Origin: Caballeronia arvi
Lineage (GTDB): Bacteria; Pseudomonadota; Gammaproteobacteria; Burkholderiales; Burkholderiaceae
DNA: 64,000 nt
NCBI RefSeq assembly: GCF_001544695.2
Contig: NZ_FCOM02000022.1
Span: 1 to 64,000 of the forward strand
Direction: 5' to 3'
Part shown: piece after piece, positions 17,522 through 25,203 of the stretch
Position numbering within the stretch: position 1 is the stretch's first letter
How the letters are laid out: every line of letters begins with the position of its first letter
Program-made: the position numbers and the translations under genes
Notes under the pieces: model-generated
What the model was told of the DNA's origin: nothing
Database searches by the model: none
Seen by the model: the letters and a program-made list of their open reading frames with translations, nothing else

Positions 17522-19423
17522 TTGCCGCAGATTGCACCGCGCATGGCAGTGCCCGAAGGCGCAACATACGCTCAACCGCTCTACGACCAAAAAAGACCAT
17601 TGGACCAACTCACCGTCTCCCAGCGTAACGCGCACAACGCGAAGCTTTCGAGCTACGCGCACCGACCGCTCGCGTTCCTGTTGCGTTACATCCGCCGGCA
17701 CCCGGTGGCGCATGCCATCGTGCTCTTCAGCGTGTTCGCGGCAGTCGGCTGCGCCCTCGCCTCCCAATATGCGATCAAACATCTGATCGACGTGCTCGGA
17801 CAAGGCCGCGGGCATCCCGGCCCACTTTGGGGCGCGTTCATGATCCTGGTCGGCCTGATCGCCGCCGATAACCTGCTGTGGCGGGTCGGCGGCTGGGTCG
17901 GCGCGCACGTGTTCGTGATCGTCACCGGCGACTTGCGCAAGGATCTCTTTTCCTACTTGTCCGGCCACTCGCCGACGTATTTCTCCGAAAAGCAGCCGGG
18001 CATGCTTGCGAGCCGGATCACGGCGACATCGAACGCGATCTATACGTCCGAAAACGTGATGGCGTGGAACGTCCTGCCGCCGTGCATCGCGGTGCTGGGC
18101 GCGATCGTGATGATCGTTACCGTGAATCCGCTGATGGCGGCCGGTTTGATGTTCTCGTCGCTGGTTCTCGCGCTGATCCTCTACCGGCTCGCGAAGCGCG
18201 GCTCGGCGCGGCATCACAGTTTCGCTTCGAAGGCGGCGTCGGTGGATGGTGAACTCGTCGACGTGATCGGCAATATGTCGCTCGTGCGCGCGTTCGGCAT
18301 GACCTTCCGCGAGCAAAAGCGCTTCGGCTCGACCGTGAAAGCCGAAATGGTCGCGCGCCAGCAAAGTCTGCTCTATCTCGAAAAGCTGCGTCTCTTTCAC
18401 GCGGTCGTGACGGCGATTCTCTCCGCCGGCCTGCTCGGCTGGGCGCTGTGGCTGTGGTCGCAAGGCCGCGCGACGTCTGGCGACATCGTCCTCGTCAGCT
18501 CGCTTGGCTTCACGATCCTGCACGGCACGCGCGATCTCGCCGTTGCGCTCGTCGATGTGACGCAGCACGTCGCGCGTCTCGCCGAAGCCGTGCAGACGCT
18601 GCTCGAGCCGCACGGCATGCCGGACCGCTCGGACGCGACTGAGCTCGTGCCGCAAGGCGGGCGCGTCGATTTCGAAGGCGTCACGTTCGCGTATCCGCGC
18701 CGCCGCCCGATTCTCGACAACTTCCATCTGCATATCGAACCGGGCCAGCGCGTCGGCCTGATCGGCAAGTCGGGCGCGGGCAAGTCGACCGTGCTCGCGC
18801 TGCTGCAACGCTTCTACGAGACGCAGAAAGGCAGCATCAGGATCGATGGTCAGGATATCGGCGCGATCACGCAGGACAGCCTGCGCCATGCGATCGCGCT
18901 CGTGCCGCAGGATATTTCGCTGTTCCATCGGACCGTGTTCGAAAACATCGCGTACGGGCGTCCGGAAGCAAGCCGCGAGGAAGTGCTCGCCGCCGCACGC
19001 GAGGCGCGCTGCACGGACTTCATCGAGGCGATGCCCGAAGGCTTCGACACGATCGTCGGCGACCGCGGCGTGAAATTGTCGGGCGGCCAGCGCCAGCGCA
19101 TCGCGATCGCGCGCGCGATCCTCAAGAACGCGCCGATTCTGCTGCTCGACGAAGCGACGTCCGCGCTCGACAGCGCATCGGAGGAAGCGATCCAGCAGGC
19201 GCTCGACCGGCTGATGGTCGGCCGCACGGTGATCGCGATCGCGCACCGGCTGTCGACGCTGCAAAACTTCGACCGCATCATCGTGATGAGCGCGGGCAAG
19301 GTCATCGACGACGGCTCGCCGCAGGAATTGCGCGACCGTCCGGGGCTCTACCGCGAGTTGCTCTCGAAGCAGCACGGCAAGGTGCCGTCGATCGTCGCGA
19401 CGCCGCACAAGCAGCCTGCTTGA
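17522..19423 (+). CDS. ABC exporter (fused permease and ATPase, MsbA/type IV exporter class)
   Basis: A 633-residue half-transporter. Residues about 50-340 hold six membrane helices of the ABC transmembrane exporter type. Residues about 375-615 hold the ATPase with Walker A GKSGAGKST, Q-loop VPQDISLFH, signature LSGGQRQR, Walker B ILLLDEATSALD and H-loop AIAHRLS. It would work as a homodimer in the inner membrane. The substrate is not evident; lipid-linked glycans or peptides are both typical. An ATG at 17543 would remove the first seven residues and is equally plausible as the start. Confidence 0.9.
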   Translation: MPQIAPRMAVPEGATYAQPLYDQKRPLDQLTVSQRNAHNAKLSSYAHRPLAFLLRYIRRHPVAHAIVLFSVFAAVGCALASQYAIKHLIDVLGQGRGHPGPLWGAFMILVGLIAADNLLWRVGGWVGAHVFVIVTGDLRKDLFSYLSGHSPTYFSEKQPGMLASRITATSNAIYTSENVMAWNVLPPCIAVLGAIVMIVTVNPLMAAGLMFSSLVLALILYRLAKRGSARHHSFASKAASVDGELVDVIGNMSLVRAFGMTFREQKRFGSTVKAEMVARQQSLLYLEKLRLFHAVVTAILSAGLLGWALWLWSQGRATSGDIVLVSSLGFTILHGTRDLAVALVDVTQHVARLAEAVQTLLEPHGMPDRSDATELVPQGGRVDFEGVTFAYPRRRPILDNFHLHIEPGQRVGLIGKSGAGKSTVLALLQRFYETQKGSIRIDGQDIGAITQDSLRHAIALVPQDISLFHRTVFENIAYGRPEASREEVLAAAREARCTDFIEAMPEGFDTIVGDRGVKLSGGQRQRIAIARAILKNAPILLLDEATSALDSASEEAIQQALDRLMVGRTVIAIAHRLSTLQNFDRIIVMSAGKVIDDGSPQELRDRPGLYRELLSKQHGKVPSIVATPHKQPA

Positions 19424-19439
19424 TCCGGCTCCGAAGAAG

Positions 19440-19476
19440 AAAAGCCGCTGTTCCTTTCTGGACAGCGGCTTTTTTT
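19440..19476. terminator. Bidirectional terminator between ABC exporter and otsA
   Basis: The arms AAAAGCCGCTGT and ACAGCGGCTTTT are flanked by an A-run on one side and a T-run on the other, so it works in both directions between two convergent genes. The T-run overlaps the otsA stop codon (19475-19477). Confidence 0.9.
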
Positions 19477-20854
19477 ACGCCTTCAGATCCCGCATGAAGT
19501 TGTCGCGCCAGACCGAGACATTGTTCTCACGCAGTTGCGCCATCATTTCGTCGTAGCGCGCTTTTCGCTCGTTCAGGGGCATCTGGAGCGCGGCGGCGAG
19601 CGCATCGGCCATGCCGTCGACGTCGAGCGGATTCACGATCAGCGCCGCCGTCAGTTCGCGCGCGGCGCCCGCGAACTGCGACAGCACCAGCACGCCGGGA
19701 TCGTCCGGATCCTGCGCCGACACATATTCCTTCGCGACGAGATTCATGCCGTCGCGCAATGGCGTGACGAGGCCCACGTGCGCCTCGCGAAACAGCGCCG
19801 CGAGCACCGGCCGCTCGTACTGCCGATGGATATAGCGAATCGGCGTCCAGTCGAGCTCGGCGTACCGGCCGTTGATGCGGCCCGATTCCGCTTCGAGTTG
19901 CAGACGGATATCGCGGTAAGCGTCGACATCCGTGCGGGTCGGCGGCGCGATCTGCAGGAACGAAACGTTGTTGCGTTGATGCGAGTCGTGCTCGATCAGC
20001 CGCTCGAACGCGCGGAACCGCTCGACGAGACCTTTCGAATAATCCAGCCGGTCGACACTCATCACCAGCTTGCGATGATGCAGCGTCGACTTGACGATCT
20101 CGACGTCGCGCCCGCTTTCGCCGTGCTTCGCGAGTGCGGCGATTTCATCGGGATAGACGCCGATCGGATACGCCGCGGCGCAGAGCGTCCGGCCGAACGC
20201 ACGCACTTCGACCGGCTTCGCGCCGTCGCGCCGCAACGCGCCGCCCGCCTCCGTCTCGACGTACTCGCAAAACGCGCGCAGATCCGGCTCCGTCTGAAAG
20301 CCGAGCAGATCGAACGCGCAGAGCGCCTCCACCAGCTCGCGATGGCGCGGCACGGCGAGCAGAATCTGCGACGCGGGAAACGGAATGTGCAGAAAGAATC
20401 CGATGCGATTCTTCACGCCCAGCGCACGCAGCGCCTGCGCGAACGGAATCAGGTGATAGTCGTGCACCCAGATCACGTCGTCGGGCTTGAGCAGCGGTGC
20501 GAGCTGCGCGGCGAGCCAGCGATTCACGCGGCAATAGCCGTCGTATTCGTGTCGATCGAACTCGATCAGATCCGGACGATAGTGAAACGCCGGCCAGAGC
20601 GTCGCGTTCGAGAAACCGCGGTAGTACTGGTCGTAATCGCGCCGCACGAGCCCGATGGTCGCGAAGGTCACCGGGCCGTGTTCTTCGAGCTTGATGTCGT
20701 CGGGCGCGGAGCTCAGCACGTCGCCGCTCCAGCCGAACCACATGCCACCGGTTTCCTTGAGCGCGTCGTACACGCCGACCGCGAGACCGCCCGCCGCGGG
20801 GCCGCCTTCGGAAATCGGCGCGACGCGGTTCGAAACGATGATGAGGCGGTTCAC
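19475..20854 (-). CDS. otsA: Trehalose-6-phosphate synthase (GT20)
   Basis: OtsA joins UDP-glucose (or a related donor) to glucose-6-phosphate, giving trehalose-6-phosphate, the first step of osmoprotectant synthesis. The 459-residue length matches E. coli OtsA. Visible family features are [25 protein letters not shown] at the N-terminus, [37 protein letters not shown] and the C-terminal donor site [16 protein letters not shown]. The start is GTG at 20852-20854, overlapping the otsB stop as GTGA. This indicates an otsB-otsA operon with coupled translation. Confidence 0.96.
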   Translation of the reverse strand: MNRLIIVSNRVAPISEGGPAAGGLAVGVYDALKETGGMWFGWSGDVLSSAPDDIKLEEHGPVTFATIGLVRRDYDQYYRGFSNATLWPAFHYRPDLIEFDRHEYDGYCRVNRWLAAQLAPLLKPDDVIWVHDYHLIPFAQALRALGVKNRIGFFLHIPFPASQILLAVPRHRELVEALCAFDLLGFQTEPDLRAFCEYVETEAGGALRRDGAKPVEVRAFGRTLCAAAYPIGVYPDEIAALAKHGESGRDVEIVKSTLHHRKLVMSVDRLDYSKGLVERFRAFERLIEHDSHQRNNVSFLQIAPPTRTDVDAYRDIRLQLEAESGRINGRYAELDWTPIRYIHRQYERPVLAALFREAHVGLVTPLRDGMNLVAKEYVSAQDPDDPGVLVLSQFAGAARELTAALIVNPLDVDGMADALAAALQMPLNERKARYDEMMAQLRENNVSVWRDNFMRDLKA

Positions 20855-21603
20855 GCGTGCTTCCCCGCCGTGCCCCCGATCACTTGCAGCCAGTCGAGCA
20901 GCAGTTCGACCGATTCGATGCGCGCCCGCGCGACCGTATCGCCGGCGCCGATTTTGACCGAAAGTCCATCGAACTCATTGACGACGGCGAAGCCTTTCTC
21001 ATCGGTGAGATCGTCGCCGATGAACACGGGCTTGCGCCCCGTGAACGGCGGCTCGGCCATGTAGGCGCGCACCGCGCGGCCCTTGTCGACGTCCTTCGGC
21101 TTGATCTCGTAGACCATCTTGCCCGGCTGCAGCACATACGCATCGGCGTAGTCGGCGACGAGCTTTTCGGTCGCCGCGCGCGCGGCCGGTTCGCGGTCCG
21201 GCGCGTTGCGGTAGTGCAGCGCGAGCGCCGCGCCCTTGATTTCGAGCAGCATGCCGGGATTCGCGCTGACGACCTTCTCGAGCGCGTGCTCCATGCGCAG
21301 CAGCCGCTCGTCGTTGAAGCCGATGCGCTGCACGTCGCCGTTGGAATCGCGCCGTTCCGCGCCGTGCATGCCCGCGACGGGCAAATCCGCCATCTGCAGA
21401 AACGAATCGATGTTGTCGATGCCGCGCCCCGATATGACCGCCACCGCGCCGTTGGTCGCGCGCCGCAGCGCCGCGAGAATGTCCGGAACTGAGCGCGGCA
21501 CGAAAATGCCATCGGGCGTGGAAGCGAGTTCGACGAGCGTGCCATCGAAATCGAAGAAAAAAGCGGTCTCGGCAAGAGACAGGGAATCGGGAAGAATTTG
21601 CAT
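20851..21603 (-). CDS. otsB: Trehalose-6-phosphate phosphatase
   Basis: OtsB removes the phosphate from trehalose-6-phosphate. The 250-residue protein is a HAD-superfamily enzyme. The nucleophile motif is FFFDFDGTLVELA (about 15-27), motif II is in AVISGRGIDNID, a conserved K is in VYEIKPKDVDKGRAV, and the acidic pair is in VFIGDDLTDEKGF. I chose the ATG at 21603 (MQILPDSLSLAE), since the longer frame adds 23 residues that do not resemble the family. It is the first gene of the otsBA pair. Confidence 0.95.
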   Translation of the reverse strand: MQILPDSLSLAETAFFFDFDGTLVELASTPDGIFVPRSVPDILAALRRATNGAVAVISGRGIDNIDSFLQMADLPVAGMHGAERRDSNGDVQRIGFNDERLLRMEHALEKVVSANPGMLLEIKGAALALHYRNAPDREPAARAATEKLVADYADAYVLQPGKMVYEIKPKDVDKGRAVRAYMAEPPFTGRKPVFIGDDLTDEKGFAVVNEFDGLSVKIGAGDTVARARIESVELLLDWLQVIGGTAGKHA

Positions 21604-21867
21604 CGATCTTGAGCCTGTGGTTTGCCTGTGAGGTGGCGCGCGCCCGTTTCGGACGACGCAATGCGAGCGCATCTTACCGCGCGAAGGCTTTCGATTAGGA
21701 AAGGTCTTAGCTTACAACCTTGTCGATCCGCCCTTTCAGCGCGCTTGAACTGTGCGGCAAATCGTCTCAAAAATAGTCCGATAGCGACATGATGCGCTGG
21801 CGGCGCGGCGAAAGGCGTGTATTTTGCGACGGTTCCCGTATCGAATCATCCTGCAACACGCTCCCCG

Positions 21868-22488
21868 ATGCACGCTTCGTTCCTCGATTTCCTCCGCCGC
21901 TCGCTACGCTTGGTCGCCGTTTTTGCGCTGTGCGCGCTCGCCGCCTGCTCGAAGCCGGCCGAGCCGTGGCGCCTGACCGACGTATCGGGCCATCTTCCGG
22001 ATCTGGACTTTTCCCTCGTCGACGACGGCGGCACTCATGTCACCGGACAATCGTTCGCGGGCCGCACGACGCTCGTCTATTTCGGCTACACCCATTGCCC
22101 CGATGTCTGCCCGGAAACGATGGCGCGGCTCATGCAGGTGTTGCAGCGCGTCGGGCCCGACGCGGACAAGACGCGCATCGTGTTCATCTCCGTCGATCCG
22201 GCGCGCGATACGCCTGCGCTCCTGCACGCCTACGTGCGCGCGTTCGACGACAAACACGCCGTCGGCCTGACGGGCACGGATCGCGCGATCGAATCGGTTG
22301 CGCAGCGTTATCGCGTTGCGTATCAGATGGAAAAGCGCGATCCGGACGGCGCATACGAAGTCACGCATAGCTCCGCCGTCTATATCTTCGATGCTGCCGG
22401 TCACGCGCGCCTGCTCGCGACCGACCACGATTCCATCGAAGCCATCGCGAGCGATCTGAAGCGTGTGATCCACGCGAAGGACGCCTGA
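21868..22488 (+). CDS. SCO1/SenC-type copper chaperone lipoprotein
   Basis: A thioredoxin-fold copper chaperone that helps assemble the CuA centre of cytochrome c oxidase. The copper-binding CxxxC is in YTHCPDVCPETMA and the third ligand histidine in YEVTHSSAVYIFD. The N-terminus, from the ATG at 21868, is a lipoprotein signal (LVAVFALCALAAC), so the protein is anchored on the periplasmic side or in the outer membrane. It is 206 residues long. The next gene, 2 bp away, is a CtaG-like oxidase assembly protein, which supports the assignment. Confidence 0.92.
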   Translation: MHASFLDFLRRSLRLVAVFALCALAACSKPAEPWRLTDVSGHLPDLDFSLVDDGGTHVTGQSFAGRTTLVYFGYTHCPDVCPETMARLMQVLQRVGPDADKTRIVFISVDPARDTPALLHAYVRAFDDKHAVGLTGTDRAIESVAQRYRVAYQMEKRDPDGAYEVTHSSAVYIFDAAGHARLLATDHDSIEAIASDLKRVIHAKDA

Positions 22489-22490
22489 CG

Positions 22491-23426
22491 ATGAGCACGC
22501 TTCTGTACTGGCTTGATCCGTGGGAGCCGTCGCCGACGGTCGTGATCGCCGTGCTCGTCGCCGGAATTCTGTTCGCGCGCGGCGCGCGGCATGCGCGGGT
22601 GCCGGTCGGGCGGCGCATCGCGTTCTGGTTCGGTTTGACGGCGCTGTACGTCGCGCTGCACACGCGCCTCGATTACTTCTTCGAGCACGAGTTCTTCATG
22701 CATCGCCTGCAGCATCTCGTGCTGCATCATCTCGGGCCGTTTTTGATCGCGTTGTCGTATCCCGGCGCGGCGCTGCGCGCGGGCATTCCGTTCGCCTGGC
22801 GTCGGCGCCTGCGGTGCGCCACGCAAACGCGCGTCGCGCGCGGGTTCTTCGATTTCGTGTTCAACCCGGTGATCGCGGTCACGCTGTTCGTCGGGCTGAT
22901 CTATTTCTGGCTGCTTTCGCCGATCCACTTCAAGGCGATGCTCGATTACCGGCTCTATCGCGTGATGAACTGGAGCATGGTCATCGACGGTCTGCTGTTC
23001 TGGTGGCTGATTCTCGACCCGCGCCCGGCGCCGCCCGCGCGGCTCGCGCCCGGCCGGCGGGTTCTCGTGGTGATCGCCGCGATTCCGCCGCAGATCATCC
23101 TCGGCGCGTACATCTTCTTCACGCCGCACGAGCTGTATCCGATCTATTCGATCTGCGGCCGCGCGTTCACCTGGATCACGCCGATGCGCGATCAGCAGAT
23201 CGGCGGCCTTCTGCTGTGGATTCCCGGCTCGATGATGAGCGTGATCGGCGCGTTGATCGCGCTGCGTCACTGGATGCGGCTGTCGGCGCGTTCGCGTCTG
23301 CGAAAAGAGCGCGAAGTCGAAAAGTCAGCGCGTCATGAAGGCAAGCCGGGACGGCGCATCCAGACGTGCGGAATGCCGTCCTCGTCGTGCACGCCCGACG
23401 ACGGCTCGAAGCCGAACGCGCCGTAG
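22491..23426 (+). CDS. CtaG-like (caa3 type) cytochrome c oxidase assembly membrane protein
   Basis: A 311-residue integral membrane protein with about seven hydrophobic segments and a histidine-rich start of the family region, including FFEHEFFMHRLQHLVLHHLGPFLIALSYP, then ICGRAFTWITPMRDQQIGGLLLWIPG near the end. This is the DUF1404/CtaG_caa3 family, linked to copper delivery or assembly of heme-copper oxidases. It directly follows the SCO-type gene. The last 32 codons overlap the 3' end of the convergent elaA gene by 94 bp, and the predicted hydrophilic tail (from about residue 280) is probably dispensable. Confidence 0.87.
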   Translation: MSTLLYWLDPWEPSPTVVIAVLVAGILFARGARHARVPVGRRIAFWFGLTALYVALHTRLDYFFEHEFFMHRLQHLVLHHLGPFLIALSYPGAALRAGIPFAWRRRLRCATQTRVARGFFDFVFNPVIAVTLFVGLIYFWLLSPIHFKAMLDYRLYRVMNWSMVIDGLLFWWLILDPRPAPPARLAPGRRVLVVIAAIPPQIILGAYIFFTPHELYPIYSICGRAFTWITPMRDQQIGGLLLWIPGSMMSVIGALIALRHWMRLSARSRLRKEREVEKSARHEGKPGRRIQTCGMPSSSCTPDDGSKPNAP

Positions 23427-23839
23427 AAACGCTGCAGGTGCGCTTGCGCGTGCAGGCTGATCGGCTGATCGGGCCATTGCTCGAGGATGCGTTCGATGGC
23501 GCGCTCGAGCATCGCGTTGCCGAGCTTCATGCCGCGAAAGTTCACGGTCGTCAGCACGCGGCCGATGCGCACGTCCTTCTCGCTGTCGTCCGGACAGCCG
23601 GGCAACAACACGCGCAAATAGCCCGCGAGCGCCGGGCGCTTCTTGCCTTTGTCATCGCCTTCGCCATAGGCGAAGAGATGCCACGCATCGACGTCGAGCC
23701 CGTCGATATCGCCATACACGCAATTCTGCTCGACGACGAACACGGCGCTGCGCGCGGCAAGCATGTCGTAGACCTCGGCGGTCGTCAGGTCGTCGAAGCG
23801 CTTCCAGCGCCATTCGAGTTGGGAGAGTCGATCGGTCAT
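23333..23839 (-). CDS. elaA: ElaA-like GNAT N-acetyltransferase
   Basis: A 168-residue acetyltransferase of the GCN5 family, close in pattern to E. coli ElaA: LEWRWKRFDDLTTAEVYDMLAARSAVFVVEQNCVYGDIDGLD near the N-terminus, then the acetyl-CoA region IGRVLTTVNFRGMKLGNAMLERAIERI, and LHAQAHLQRFYGAFGFEP. The substrate is unknown. I chose the ATG at 23839; the longer reading begins with TTG. Its 3' end overlaps the convergent CtaG-like gene. Confidence 0.88.
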   Translation of the reverse strand: MTDRLSQLEWRWKRFDDLTTAEVYDMLAARSAVFVVEQNCVYGDIDGLDVDAWHLFAYGEGDDKGKKRPALAGYLRVLLPGCPDDSEKDVRIGRVLTTVNFRGMKLGNAMLERAIERILEQWPDQPISLHAQAHLQRFYGAFGFEPSSGVHDEDGIPHVWMRRPGLPS

Positions 23840-23921
23840 GGGAGTCGTGTGCAAGAAGTACGGAGATTATGCCGCTCGGTGAGATGACACGAAATCGCCG
23901 GCAAAAACGGCGTGCAAATAG

Positions 23922-23949
23922 AAAAAGCCCTGACGAATCAGGGCTTTTT
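23922..23949 (-). terminator. Terminator of the tRNA-Gly-Gly-Cys unit
   Basis: The arms AAAAAGCCCTGA and TCAGGGCTTTTT are symmetrical in A and T, so it works in both directions. It lies 3 nt beyond the tRNA-Cys 3' end. Confidence 0.9.
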
Positions 23950-23952
23950 ACT

Positions 23953-24026
23953 TGGAGGCGCGGACCGGAGTCGAACCGGTCTAAACGGCTTTGCAGGCCG
24001 CTGCATAACCGCTTTGCTACCGCGCC
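23953..24026 (-). tRNA. tRNA-Cys (anticodon GCA)
   Basis: A 74-nt cloverleaf reads GGCGCGG at the 5' end and CCGCGCC-T-CCA at the 3' end, with the CCA encoded. The anticodon loop CTGCAAA gives GCA. It is the last tRNA of a three-tRNA minus-strand unit downstream of pgsA. Confidence 0.97.
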
Positions 24027-24075
24027 GTTATGCGTTCTGATGCATGCCGCCATTCCGACGACAAACTCACCAAAC

Positions 24076-24101
24076 AAAAAGGGAAGCTTGGCTTCCCCTT
24101 T
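24076..24101 (-). terminator. Short hairpin between tRNA-Gly and tRNA-Cys
   Basis: GGGAAGC and GCTTCCC form a 7-bp stem with a 4-nt loop and a TTTTT tail on the minus strand. It could end part of the transcripts before tRNA-Cys or serve as a processing signal. Confidence 0.5.
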
Positions 24102-24104
24102 GAC

Positions 24105-24180
24105 TGGAGCGGGAGACGAGTCTCGAACTCGCGACCTCAACCTTGGCAAGGTTGCGCTCTACCAACTGAGCTACTCCCGC
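24105..24180 (-). tRNA. tRNA-Gly (anticodon GCC), copy 2 in transcription order
   Basis: A 76-nt tRNA beginning GCGGGAGTAGCTCAGTTGG and ending with an encoded CCA. The loop TTGCCAA gives anticodon GCC. The sequence is identical to the copy at 24268-24343. Confidence 0.97.
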
Positions 24181-24267
24181 ATTATCCTGCGACGCTGCTA
24201 CTGCCGATTTCCGATGCTTCGTTACGCCGAGCCAATTGGCGCCGATTACATCGAAAATTTCAAAATC

Positions 24268-24343
24268 TGGAGCGGGAGACGAGTCTCGAACTCGCGACCT
24301 CAACCTTGGCAAGGTTGCGCTCTACCAACTGAGCTACTCCCGC
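24268..24343 (-). tRNA. tRNA-Gly (anticodon GCC), copy 1 in transcription order
   Basis: A 76-nt tRNA identical to the one 87 nt downstream, with anticodon GCC and encoded CCA. It is the first tRNA after the promoter at 24409-24437. Confidence 0.97.
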
Positions 24344-24408
24344 AGATTTACTGCTGAACTCTTCTGCTACTGCGCTTGCTGCGTCGCGCCGTGCATCAGA
24401 GAAACGAG

Positions 24409-24437
24409 ATTATGTAGAAGGCAAACAGGGCTGTCAA
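24409..24437 (-). promoter_or_regulatory. Strong sigma-70 promoter of the tRNA-Gly-Gly-Cys unit
   Basis: On the minus strand a consensus -35 TTGACA (24432-24437), a 17-bp spacer and a -10 CATAAT (24409-24414). The bases from one before the -10 onward (ACATAATCTCGTTTCTCT, 24398-24415) are identical to those of the tRNA-Val promoter. Transcription would begin near 24402, about 60 nt before the first tRNA. Confidence 0.85.
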
Positions 24438-24509
24438 CTGTTTTGTGAGAGGAATTTGGCGCTTCGATTTCCCGAATGCGCAATTTCTGCGCGCGCGCAC
24501 GCTGCCCCG

Positions 24510-25106
24510 TCACAGCATGCCGCCGCGCTCGCGGATCTGCGGCCACGCGAGCTTCATGTAGTAGAGCATCGACCAGACGGTGAGGAACGCCGCGACATAG
24601 ATGAGCCACAAGCCCCATACGCGCGCGTCGAGGACCCATTGCGTGCCGGCGATCCTGAGCGGCCCGTAGAACAGCAGCATCGGAATGGCGACCATCTGGC
24701 ATACGGTCTTGAACTTGCCGAGCTGATTCACCGCGACGCTCTTCGATGCGCCGATCTGCGCCATCCATTCGCGCAGCGCCGAGATCGTGATCTCCCGCCC
24801 GACGATGATCAGCGCGATCACCGCATTCAGACGTCCGAGCTGGACGAGCACGAGCAGCGCGGCTGTGACCATCAGCTTGTCGGCGACCGGGTCGAGGAAC
24901 GCGCCGAACGAGGACGTCTGATCGAGCTTGCGCGCGAGAAAGCCGTCGAACCAATCGGTGAGTGCGGCGAGCACGAAGATGAGCATGCCGAGCAAGTTGC
25001 GATGCTCCGGGCTCATCATCATGTCCGGCAAATAGAACACGCCCACGACGAGCGGAATCAGCACGATTCGCAGCCACGTCAGGAAGATCGGTAGATTGAA
25101 CGGCAT
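24510..25106 (-). CDS. pgsA: CDP-diacylglycerol-glycerol-3-phosphate 3-phosphatidyltransferase
   Basis: PgsA makes phosphatidylglycerol phosphate from CDP-diacylglycerol and glycerol-3-phosphate, the committed step to phosphatidylglycerol and cardiolipin. The CDP-alcohol phosphotransferase motif D-x2-D-G-x2-A-R-x8-G-x3-D-x3-D is complete in DWFDGFLARKLD followed by GAFLDPVADK (about 50-76). Several membrane helices are evident. I chose the ATG at 25106 (MPFNLPIFLTWLRI), giving 198 residues, close to the usual 180-190. It lies between uvrC and the tRNA-Gly/Cys unit, the same order as in E. coli. Confidence 0.95.
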   Translation of the reverse strand: MPFNLPIFLTWLRIVLIPLVVGVFYLPDMMMSPEHRNLLGMLIFVLAALTDWFDGFLARKLDQTSSFGAFLDPVADKLMVTAALLVLVQLGRLNAVIALIIVGREITISALREWMAQIGASKSVAVNQLGKFKTVCQMVAIPMLLFYGPLRIAGTQWVLDARVWGLWLIYVAAFLTVWSMLYYMKLAWPQIRERGGML

Positions 25107-25203
25107 GGGCGAAAGCGGTTGAGGGACATGTAAGGAAGCCGCCATTGTGCCGCGTCGACCCCGCGCTCACAAGGCGCGGGCGAGCGCGGCGCGCCTTTCC
25201 TGC

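Noticed and set aside
17103-17600. Minus- and plus-strand small frames in the 806-bp gap
   Set aside because: No start signals, no recognisable domains, and composition like other shadow frames.
17441-19408. A 655-codon minus-strand frame
   Set aside because: It is antisense to the ABC exporter, which has complete ATPase motifs; its composition is mostly Arg/Ala/Asp/His.
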